From contig NW_024037072.1 in NCBI RefSeq assembly GCF_015706575.1, positions 17,919,162-17,983,161 of the forward strand: a DNA stretch of 64,000 bases. Direction: 5' to 3'. Numbering within the stretch: position 1 is the first letter of the stretch; each line of letters starts with the position of its first letter. The stretch is from Patiria miniata. Its lineage: Eukaryota > Echinodermata > Asteroidea > Valvatida > Asterinidae. Shown here piece after piece: positions 47,430 through 58,100 of this stretch. The translations under genes and the position numbers were made by a program. The notes under the pieces were generated by a model. That model saw only the letters and a program-made list of their open reading frames with translations. It made no database searches and was not told the origin of the DNA.

Positions 47430-47435
47430 AATAAA
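47430..47435 (+). terminator. Poly(A) signal AATAAA, GH3 copy 2
   Basis: AATAAA 26 nt after the stop codon. The matching site in copy 1 reads ctataaa. Confidence 0.5.
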
Positions 47436-47534
47436 GTAATGTAATAAGGCTGGCTCATGCTTCACTTGTATTCAAATGTGAAGTGAATTTGACGTCACAG
47501 AACAATTGCAGCAATATTTTCCCGAGTTGAAATG

Positions 47535-47626
47535 TGTTCAACTCAATTTGACTCGTTCAACTGATTTCAACTCAATTGACATGTCATTTCAATTGAGTTG
47601 AAATGAGTTGAACGAGTCAAAGTGAG
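47535..47626. repeat. Recent palindrome (fold-back insertion) downstream of GH3 copy 2
   Basis: The left arm (~47540-47583) is also present in copy 1 (~32260-32306). The right arm (~47584-47626) is its near-perfect reverse complement and is missing from copy 1, where acatgacctcac is continuous. Arms are ~43 bp with practically no loop. Confidence 0.8.
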
Positions 47627-49290
47627 TCATGACCTCACAAGTTTCCGTGCACGTTTGCACTAAGCATGAACTGGCCCTTGAGGTCACAAACAGGAGGTGA
47701 ACAATGGCAAAGGAAAGCCCTTGATACAGTTGATTTGAATAAGTTGTGTCTTGACTTGAGACTTTCAGACTTCTGATTGAAATGTGCACTTGACTACAAC
47801 TGAGGCTAATAGGCAAAAAAAGGCCAGTTCATACTCGGTGCACACGTGAATTTTGAATGCGTTTTAGCTTTTTGAACACATTTCAGCTCTTTTTTGGTAT
47901 GTTTGTGACATCAGATTCGATTCACATCCACTGTAAACCAGCCTTAACAGTGAGTGGTCCAATGAAGTTATGAAGAAATAGTGACTTGGTTAAATTTCGT
48001 AGCTCTGCACATTGTTAGCAAAGAATTTCTGCAGACTAAGTGCATTTAAAAAAAACCCAAGTTTACCATACATTCTTTCCACATTACAAGATATATGAAA
48101 TTCACTCGTTAGGCGGGTGTACATGTACATGTAACCACAAAGTGATTCAATACTCAGTACTATTATGATTTTATAGGCACTACAGTCCTGAAAGCTACTG
48201 AAATCTACTTGTGATTAGGACACGTATAAATTATATTGACACATTGATTCAACTCATACACTTCAGAGATGTACATGTTATGTAGATGAAATCGGAAACA
48301 ATGCAGTGCATATAGGTGTTAATGGAAAGCAGTACATGTTTGTTAAATTGTAGTTTGTGTCTGTCTGAGCCTTTTAGCCCTATATGTTGGTGGCTCCCCA
48401 CTTTTTCAATTACTTTGTTTAAGAATGTTACTTATAAATTCACTTGTTAGGCGGGTGTACGTGTACATGTAACCACAAAGGAATTCAATACTCAGTACTA
48501 TTATGATTTAAAGGCACTACCATGCCACAGTCCTGAAATGTACTGAAATCCACTTGTGATTAGGAAGTTCTAACAGTTTTTAAAAAGAAAATCAACTCAG
48601 TACATGTATGAATTATATTGACACTTTAATTCAACTCATAAAACAATTCAGAGATGTACATGTTATGTAGCTGAAATCGAAAACAAAATGCAGTGCATAG
48701 GTATTGGAAAGCAGTACCTGTTTGTTAAAATGTAGTTTGTGCCTTTCAGTTTCAAACTGATCCAGCAAGGTGACTTTTTTTGTAAGACTTTCATTGACAG
48801 ATGTACACTGTACATCGTATATGTATATTTTGGTAATCAATCTGACTGCATCAAGGATGTTCATGCGTACACAATATTCCTTATCTGTGGACTTTTACCT
48901 CAATTATGTTGTAGCATTTTGATACGTCCAGCGATTTTTCTGATACATAGCTTAGATGTAAATGTAGCTGAAATGGAAGAAAATGTAGTGGATATGTATT
49001 GCAAAGCAGCTCATGTTTGTCAAAGTAGTTTGTGTTTTCATTTTCATACTGATGCAGGTGTTTTTTTGGAAAGACTTTAATTGACAGCTGTTGTGTGCAC
49101 TGTATTTGTATATATTTTGTTAATTAATCTGACTGTTCCATCAAGGATGTTTAGGTGTACACGATATTCCTAGTATATATCAGTGGAAAGTCAGCAGACT
49201 TGTGGGATAATAGAAGTGTTATAATGTAATCACATAATAATGTGACTAGTGGCAATGTCAACATTTTGTTAGTATGTAGTACTTAACGTA

Positions 49291-50927
49291 TTTAGAAATA
49301 CTGTGTTTTGGCATTTTGACACAATAAGTATGTCGGTACCGGTACCGTAGCTAAAGATGAAAGTTGATTTTTTTTAAAGGAATATCATTATCCTATGCAA
49401 AGTAACATTGCAATGTACATGTATGTTAATCCATTGGTGATATCGTAACCGCTAGGAGAAGCTTTAAACAGAAACAGATGTCTTGGCTGTAACAATACAA
49501 CTTTGTCACAATACGGACACAGCAGTGTTCTAGCATGCTTGGTTAGGACCCTAAAATCCTCTGCAGTATCAAACAATATGAACATGGCGCTGTATGTGCA
49601 GACCTTCAAGGCATGCGTATCAATGAGGGCACTGTCCCAGCAAGTATTCTGCCTACCTCTGGGAAGCCTGACCATAACAAAGTGGTTTTAATGGAATTGA
49701 CTGTGTGGGTTGTGCCCAACATGTTTCTGCCCAAAGGCTAGAACTGGAAAACTGGAACGGTACTCTCAACTACCGTAAAGTGACATGACATTTCGGATAT
49801 CAACTTATCTGCCTAGAGGTGAGAAGCCGTGGTGTTATCACACACCTTTGTATCTATGTAATACACCATATTATGCCTCTAAGGTTTTTAGCAGTTGATT
49901 TTTTTTAATAGGCCTATTCATTTTATTGAATGAAAAAAAGTTGTCTATAACTTGGCCTCAAAGAGGCATACAAGATTTTTTCAGAAGGGATACGGCTGGA
50001 AATTGTATGAAATACTGAAATACCGCTGATTGTGAAATGAATATTAAAAAAGTTGTCTATAACTTGGCCTCAAAAGAGGCATAAAAGATTTATTCAGAAA
50101 GGATACAGTTTAAAATCCTACGAAATACTGAAATACCACTGATTTTCTAAATGAATATGAATCCGTCAATGACTAGTACATGTAGTACTTTCCTAAAGAA
50201 AGAAACGATTAACTTATCTAAGAATAAAGTTCAATGTGTGTTCCTTTAATTATTAGAAATGAGCTGGAAATGGTAACTTTCAGACTTTGCTTGAATAGAT
50301 GAATGCCACTGTGTGACCACTCATACCTGTGCAGGACACACAAAGAAAGCAATTTTATTCTGTATGTGCACAAATCATGCATCGACCTGTTGAGTCTGTG
50401 CGGTATGGAGTCCATTGCAATATGGAAATTGAGAATTTATTCGAACAGTTTGCAATTTTTTTGATTCCCATCCACAAGTGTTTAATACACAAATCAATGT
50501 GAAGTGAGCAACTGTGACAAGAGTAATCACTTCGCATTCTGGTGGATCCATCAGTTGTATCTCCCTATAATTTTGTATTTGTAATGTATCTTCATTATAG
50601 CAATATGCTATATTTTGTATTGGTTAATAACTACATTTTAATCTTTAGTTGATAAATCTGTATGAGTGTCATCAGAAGTCAACATCATGTGGAATAAAAT
50701 TTCTCAGTGAAAAAAACCCCAACACTTTTAACCTCTCAGATTTGTTGAAGAGATTTTGCTTCTATTCATACAGGCATCCAAGAATCTTCAATAAAATTCT
50801 TGATCTTCTCTTTGTTTTTTCCCCGTTGATGACGAAGAGAATTGACCAGCATTGGATTCGAACCAATGTCCTGGTAATGATTACAATTCTAGGTACCATC
50901 CATGTGGCTTGGTTGATGGCCATGCAT
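49291..50927 (+). other. Distal 3' flank shared by GH3 copies 2 and 3
   Basis: Near-identical in order and words to ~61960-63960 (for example gaggaatatcattatcctatgcaaagtaac, here without the first bases, and the block 49500-49690). A minus-strand frame of ~95 codons (49388-49675) has a recognisable partner at 62059-62343, but the two shift frame relative to each other and most differences alter amino acids, so coding is doubtful. Also holds the hairpin repeats at ~49935-50130. Confidence 0.5.
50848..50925 (-). repeat. tRNA-like SINE head
   Basis: On the minus strand cattggttcgaatccaatgc contains a perfect B-box-like GGTTCGAATCC. The orthologue at ~63885-63965 has lost one base in the B box. 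Probably the head of an old SINE, not a working tRNA. Confidence 0.45.
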
Positions 50928-51013
50928 GGTTTTTGGTTTTTCGTCCATTTTTGTGTAAAGCGCTGTGGTACTTTCTATGACAGAGCGCTATATAAATGTT
51001 CTGTATTATTATT
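50928..51013 (+). mobile_element. Short retroposed SINE/LINE 3' end, 86 bp, with TSD
   Basis: The segment between two ATGCAT words (50922-50927, 51014-51019) contains gtgtaaagcgctgtgg, gagcgctatataaatg and an ATT-rich end, typical of a widespread SINE/LINE 3' tail. The same place in the copy 3 flank (~63977) reads gccatgcatcctg with one ATGCAT and no insert, so this is a clean filled/empty pair. Confidence 0.8.
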
Positions 51014-51090
51014 ATGCATCCTGCACTGTCCTACTATACTGTCTGCTTATCATTGGGCTCATTGGTGTATGGGTATACTGCTGGCTTCTT

Positions 51091-52106
51091 AACAATGGAA
51101 TGCAAAAGGCAAATGAATGCTCACGAAGTGTTTTTTTAATGGAATGCGAAATGTGTTTGTTCATGAGTTTTTTGCCTAAAGCTTTAACATTCTATAGTTA
51201 AGACACAACAACGTGATAGTTAGTCTACACATAACGTTTTAATGTTGGACTCCGGTGGGGAAAAATGTCCTCCCCCTCCCCACTTGGCTCCCACCAGAAT
51301 GCACACCTGTAACCGTGATGTCATTTTGTCTATGGACTGTTGGATACGCATTTCAGTATATCGTGTAGCTTTAGGACCAGATATGTCGGGTTGAAATTAA
51401 AATTGAACCATTACTATTGTATATATGCTAGGATGAATCGTTTACAAATGTAGTAACTTTTTTGTATAAAAAAATAATCATAAGAGAGGGCCTAGCTACT
51501 TACGTGCTACCATGATCTTGATGGCATTATATATAAAATATGATGGTATCATGTTATTGTTTGAACTAGCTGGACAGATGTATACTCCATTTTTCTTGCG
51601 AAAACATCTCATTTACTTTGTTTATTTTCATGTTAATTTGTGCAAGCTAATGGGCTCCAGACGTGTTTTTGTACTTTATTTACACTATACCATACAAACT
51701 CCACGCCCTTGTACTTGTACTTTGTATTAGTTTACAATTGTCAACACTACAAAAAGTATCATAGTGTTGGAAGATAATATTGTGTGTGTACATACACTGT
51801 TGGGCATTTGAAATGACCTTTGTATTTTCCATTACATGTAATCACAAGTTGAAAAAGTCATGTGCCTAATTTGACTTAAAAACTACACGCAGGCGGTTAA
51901 AACTGGTTTTATTTTTACCTTTGAACTTAGTATAGCTTCAAGGTTCTGCGGCTTTGTTTCTCAAAATCAGTGAACACAGGTTCAAAAGACCAGCAAAATT
52001 TTGAGGAAATTTCAGTATGGCAGAATTGTGTGCGCGCTTCTGTACGTAAAGGTGCTGGTGGTCTTTTCTTACAAGACCAACTGAACATTTGATTTGAGCT
52101 CTACTG
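51091..52106. other. Intergenic upstream of GH3 copy 3
   Basis: No similarity seen to the upstream regions of copies 1 and 2, so copy 3 has a different promoter region. No ORF with a domain. The presumed 5' UTR/promoter of copy 3 lies at the right edge. Confidence 0.5.
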
Positions 52107-55100
52107 ATGAAATATTCCACCATGATGGTTGTTTTTGTGCTTCTAGTTGGTATCTTGCCCGCCCTGGTATCCTCCGAGTACTTCCCCTTCATGAATGATT
52201 CGTTGCCATGGGATGAGCGACTGGATGACCTCATGTCCCGTTTGACCCTGGATGACATGACCTTACAGATGGCGCGGGGTGGGTCAGGTCCAAACGGGCC
52301 GGCCCCGCCAATTCCACGGCTGGGCATCGGGCCATATGACTGGGACACGGAGTGTTTGCGTGGCGATGTTGGCGCTGGGAATGCCACATCCTACCCACAG
52401 GCTCTGGGTCTGGCTGCATCATTCAGGTAGAAATATAAAACAAATAATGAAAAGGCCTTGTTGAGCTGGATCCGAACGACTCAGTTCTGGATATTATATT
52501 TATAATTGACTCAGTCAGGCAGTCATTTTATCGTCAGAGGACAATAGGCTGGCCATCCTAGTTCCTGCCAAAAATAAAGGCACCATTAATTTTGGAAAAG
52601 GTTCAAGAGATGTGCCTTTCATTGTGAGCATGGGTACATCCCCAAAACTTATCCTCTCACTGGGGCGTAAATCCCGGGGGAATGGGGGTTTGTTTCCGGG
52701 GGGGGGGGGGGCTTTTGAATCATCCCCCACTTTGTCGTGGTGAAAAAAAATTCCAGGTAGTTTCGAACAACAACAAAAATGTTTTCACAGCACTGAAAAA
52801 TGTAGAAAAACAGTACCAAAGCTTAACATGCCGTTTTGATGTTAGCGCTAATATACATTAAGATGTACATCTGCGCCATGAACAGTGCCCCCCCCCCCTT
52901 CCCCCCCCCCCCCCCCCCCCCCAGCTTGTCGAATTTCCACGGCCGGGCAATTTTTGGATTTTGGTCATCCCCCATCCCCCACTCGCCGGCACAGATTTAC
53001 GCCACTACTCCCACCACATTGTCTTCTCTCCCACGTGCAAGAGGAGATTTACGTAGAACCTATTTGTTCTTGTCTTGTATGCACTTCAATTCGCTTTTCA
53101 ATTTTAATATTCGGGAAATATAGGAATTTCAATAAATAAGGAGAAATTGGGGGTGTGCGGGTGCAGCTTGTTGAAACCCCACCACTTTTAGTTCAATGAT
53201 CCACTGATATTACTTTTGGACTTTAATTTGTTCATCATGTAGTACGCAATTGCTTCACGATGTCGCCCAGGCAACGGGACAGGAAGTTCGAGCCAAGCAC
53301 AACAACTTAACACAGCACGGTATTTACAAAACCCACGGTGGCCTGAGCTGTTTTAGTCCTGTCATCAACATCATGAGACATCCACTGTGGGGCCGCAGCC
53401 AGGTAGGCTCCATTAAAATGTTGAGTTTTTTTAATTGTACTGTGGGAGTGTTCAATTCACTGAATTGTGATACTTAAGTGTCTTCAGAAGGATTTTTTTC
53501 TGATTTGATCAAAATCAATTAACTTATTATAGCCAAATATGTTGTTGAAACTTTACCCTTTTATCCTCTATCAAACGTTCAAACCGATATTATGGGGTTG
53601 GGAACTGTTTATGTTGTGTTAACTTTTTTCATTTTCCTTTTTCTACGGACACACTTCAGCCTTGTGGGCACTTGACTTTCTTAAGCCTGGAATTCTTAAT
53701 GTTTTGATCTGTACAGTGTGGCTTTTTTAGTCCTAAATTTGAAATATAATTGTCAACCATTTTTATTATTTTTAGCTGAAAAAAAATTTGTATAGTTTTT
53801 AACTGATTCTACTCCAGCAGATCCACTAAACCTTTATTACTCTAATAGTAAAGCGTATTAGCTTCTAAGTACATCTAAAATTGAGGCCTGCAAATTCTGA
53901 AAATTTACCAGATATAAAAACACGCAATTCCAAAAACCTGGCACAAATTAAGTTCATACTGACCTTTTGCGATACACCTGCAAACCAGATTGAGCGCTGT
54001 GTCTTTCATGTATAATGTCATCTGTTCATGCACATTCAGAGGCGATCTTGTAGATGAAATTCATTCAATTGTACATTCAATCTGTTTAAACAGGAAACGT
54101 ACGGTGAGGATCCGTTTCTCAGCGGGGAGCTGACCAGAGCTTTTGTGACCGGTTTACAGGGAAACAACTCCCGTTACGTCCTGGCCAACGCTGGCTGCAA
54201 ACACTTCGCTGCCTACGCAGGACCTGAAAACTACCCAGTGTCTAGACTTTCATTCAATGCAGTGGTAAAGACTAGTAGTTCTACATTTGGTACAAGCCTT
54301 TAACAGATAATTTGGAATATATATTGCCTGCATGATCTGTGCAAACAATAATGTATGGTTGCAATGTGTGATCAGTAAAGAGTAAGGAGGAACGCGAGAT
54401 GGGATTGATGCGGTGTACTCGAGGTACTTGTGATGGATCACAATAAGTCATGTGATTGCCTTTCTGTAGGATATCCTATAAATAATCATCCAGTTTAACT
54501 TACAAGCCTTTCAAATGAGCTGTGACAGAGGCAAAAATTTGGTATTGTTAGCTGTTACTTCTGAGTGAGCTTCTGAATTCAGTTTTGATGAACTTGTGAC
54601 GGACTTGTGGTGAGTTCCTCAATTACAACACTGGATCATGGGCGGTCGTGTGTTGCTTCTTGTGACAATATCCAAGGAGCAAGTGATACAGGTTTTATTC
54701 TGATTGCGATGAAGCTATAGAAACAGCTGTGACAGCTTCATTATTTCAGACCTAAGAATTCCATGCGTACATTCATATAATTTATTATCTTCTTCCTCAG
54801 GTATCAGACCGTGACCTCTTCATGACCTTTCTACCCCAGTTCCATGAGTGCGTCAAGGCTGGTAGCTACAGCATCATGTGTAGTTACAACAGGTATAGTG
54901 GAACCACGGGCGTCGCTAGAGGGGCTGTCATACCCCCATATATAGTTTTGTCACCTGTCGGCAAAATCTTGTGTCCGTCGGCAAATGTGCCAGTCTAAAG
55001 GGCAACACCTATATATTGTTTGAAAGTAAACATGATCATCCGCTTTGCAGCACACCCTATAAGAAAAGGGTGTCCAACCGCCCCCCCCCCCCCACCCGTT

Positions 55101-58100
55101 TTCGTTTTTACAGAGGCCGGGTGACCACGAAACATATCCTACTAGCACGGATGCAGGTCTGTCCGCAAATATGTTGTCACCTCCCCTCCATTCAAAGCGG
55201 ACTAGCGACGCTCATATACGTTTGATTGCGACGAACTTAATTTCGACATTTAAACTGAAGATTGATAGACATGGAATTTAGGTTTAAATATCGTGACACC
55301 ATTTAAAGTTTTATTCATCGTAAAGTTAATGTCAAAATCTTTATGTTGGAACAACGTTACTAAACCGACGTTGAATTGACATGGATTTTCGGTTGTTAAT
55401 ATCGCGCCGCAATTTTAACATTTATCCAACGTTAGATTAAAGTCGAAATATGTACGTGCGAACAACGTTACCAAACCGACGTGGGCTAGACATTGAGGTA
55501 AGGTTGTTATTGTCGCTACGCAATTTCAACATTTATCCAACGTTTGATTAGTGTCGAAATATGTACGTTGAAGCAACGTTACCAAACCGACGTGGGATAC
55601 ACATTAAATTTAGGTTGTCAATATCGCGACGCAATTTTACCAATAATTTAATGTTGGATTAGTGTCGAAATATGGACGTTGGAACAACGTTACTAAACCG
55701 ACGTTGGATAGACATTGAATTTAGTTTGATAATATCGCGACGCAATTTCAGCATTTATTCAACGTTAAAACAACGTCAAACTGTAACACAAAATCAACGT
55801 CGCAAAAGTGACGTTGAAATAACGTTGTTTTACGGTATTTCGACATCGTGACGTCATTTCAACCAACATTCAACGTTGTAATAACGTCTTGTGCCCACTG
55901 AGATGTGAGGAACTGTTTATAATACAATTCCAAATGGCAAAACTATCAGGCTACACTTGAATTTCAGACATTTCTAGCTGTTAATCTTGTTGCCTGAATG
56001 TAGATTTTAGATTTATTCCCTAACCTGAGCAATTACCAAAATTGTGCTTGAGTACGTAATTCAAATACATTATTTTTCACATTTTCCCTGCAACCATACA
56101 GAGTTGTGAACATTAAATGTAGCAAACATTGACAATGTACAAGAAGCAATTCCCCTGGTTGCTAAATGCATGCTGCGACATTTGTTCCTTTTCGTATTAT
56201 ATAGCATCAATGGAGTACCTGCCTGCGCCAACACACGATTTCTCCGCGACATCCTCCGCAAACAGTTTGGCTTCAAAGGCTACGTGGTCAGTGATGAGCT
56301 CGCTCTGGAATTTATTCGCTTGGCACACAATTACACCAACTCCACCCTGGAATCGGCCGTGGTGGCCGTGAAAGCAGGTGTCAACCTCGATCTCTCCAGG
56401 TTCAAACAGGTCGTGTACCTTTACATTACCGAGGCCGTGGAAAAGGACCTGATTAGTTTGGGCGACGTCTTTGCATTGGTGCGTCCGTTGTTCTACACCC
56501 GAATGAGGCTTGGGGAGTTTGACCCACCAGCCAGGAACCCTTACACCAAGCTGCGTGCCGAGGATGTAGTTGAAAGCATTGCACACCAGAATCTTGCCAT
56601 AGAGGCTGCTGTCAAGAGCTTTGTCTTGCTGAAGAACAATGGCGTACTGCCATTGAAAAGTATTGGGAAGCTTGCGGTAAGATGCACACATTTAGTGGCA
56701 CTGGTTGGGGGGGGGGGGAACCGGGTCATTTTCAGAGTATTCTTACATGTAAGCAGGTGTTGAAGCTTTACCAATTAGTCTGTGAGGTAAACTTTTATTA
56801 ATACTAAGGAGACTATTAAGTCTGAGTACTTGAACAAAGACGTTTGTTTTAAATGTCTAAGCAGGCCTATTTAATTTGCAGAAGGATAACAGAATCTACA
56901 ATCTGAACTCGAGTCCTGCAACAGTTTTCTTGTGTACTGGTGTCGGGCTGTATGTCCAACCACTCATACTCAGTCAACACAACCTTTATACTTGGGTTGA
57001 CTCCTACAGTACACTTGGGACTCAGAAAACAGATTCAACAGCAACACTTCCTGCCTACAGCAACCAATATTTGTTGATAAACTAAACATTGTTAACATTT
57101 TTTGAAGTCTTCTTCAACAGTGTCTCAAAAAAATTTCAAATATGTTTTGGTCCATTTTGACTCCTTGCATAGGAACTCGGCATTCATCTTAGAAAGTTTC
57201 CGCAAATACATATACTGTCAGAATCTAGTGAAATATGTGCTACCCTATTTATTAGTACAATCTTGTTTGTTATTTTGATATCTAGGTTGTTGGTCCCTTT
57301 GGAAACGATTCCAGCCAGTTGTTCGGAGACTACGCTCCTGATTCCCTGCCTGAGTATATTACCACACCTCTCCAAGGTTTGGAAAGTATCGCTGACATGA
57401 CAAGCTTTGCGGCCGGTTGTGACAACCCCGAGTGTACAGGATATAACCAGTCCAGTGTCGTGAATGCCGTTAGTGGTGCTGATTTTGTTGTGGTCTGTTT
57501 GGGTTCAGGTATGATGTACACAAAGAATCATGAAGTCGAATGACCACATTCGAATAATTTTGCCAAAGCAGGCAGTTACTCATTTGCCTGCTGTGGAAAG
57601 TAGCATCAGCCAGATATGGCAATCGGGGTCAATAAACTGCAATACAAGTTGGGAATATTATGTATACAGTTACTCCAATATGTTTATCAAAGCCTATGTG
57701 CATACTTGTTTCATGGCTGAATTTACTGCGTGCATCAACATTTATTGGAAAGGAGTAAACACTAGTTATAGATGTGGTAGATGTTTGCCTTGCCGTGAGA
57801 TATTTTCCTGTATTTGAAAAAGTTAAATTTTTACCAAAAATTTTGAGCGCTTTTCCAAATATTTACTGTATCAATGAGGTATACGAGCCTTCTTAACTGG
57901 GACTTAAGTTAGAAAGCCTTGTGTGGTTTAGCTGTATTCGGTTTGGGACGCAGATACAAGGCAAGTAGACTGCATGAACTGGTTTTGCACACATTACCTA
58001 CGGCACACCGTACATACAATCTGAATACTCAGACTCATAGAAACCTTAAGATGAGCAATAAAGACATTGGCTTGTCCAATGAGACATTTCCTTATCAGAC

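Larger units (their letters stand above)
47405..49290 (+). other. 3' flank of GH3 copy 2, proximal part
   Basis: No gene recognised. Holds the poly(A) signal, a fold-back insertion (47535-47626), and a duplicated ~335-bp block (48099-48230 and 48435-48575 share ttaggcgggtgta and cagtactattatgatt) that is single in copy 1. Confidence 0.55.
37528..51090 (+). repeat. Tandem duplication unit 2 (GH3 copy 2 locus)
   Basis: Homologous to unit 1 (from ~20347) across promoter, exons and introns. The distal 3' flank (~49290-51060) also matches the flank of copy 3 (~61960-64000). Limits are approximate. Confidence 0.7.

Noticed and set aside
49388-49675. 95-codon minus-strand frame with a partner at 62059-62343 as a gene
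   Set aside because: The pair diverges mainly by replacement changes and shifts frame relative to one another; no domain. Kept only as a finding about conserved flank.
55215-55890. CRISPR array
   Set aside because: Units are contiguous 111-bp diverged satellite repeats in an intron, with no short repeat/spacer alternation.
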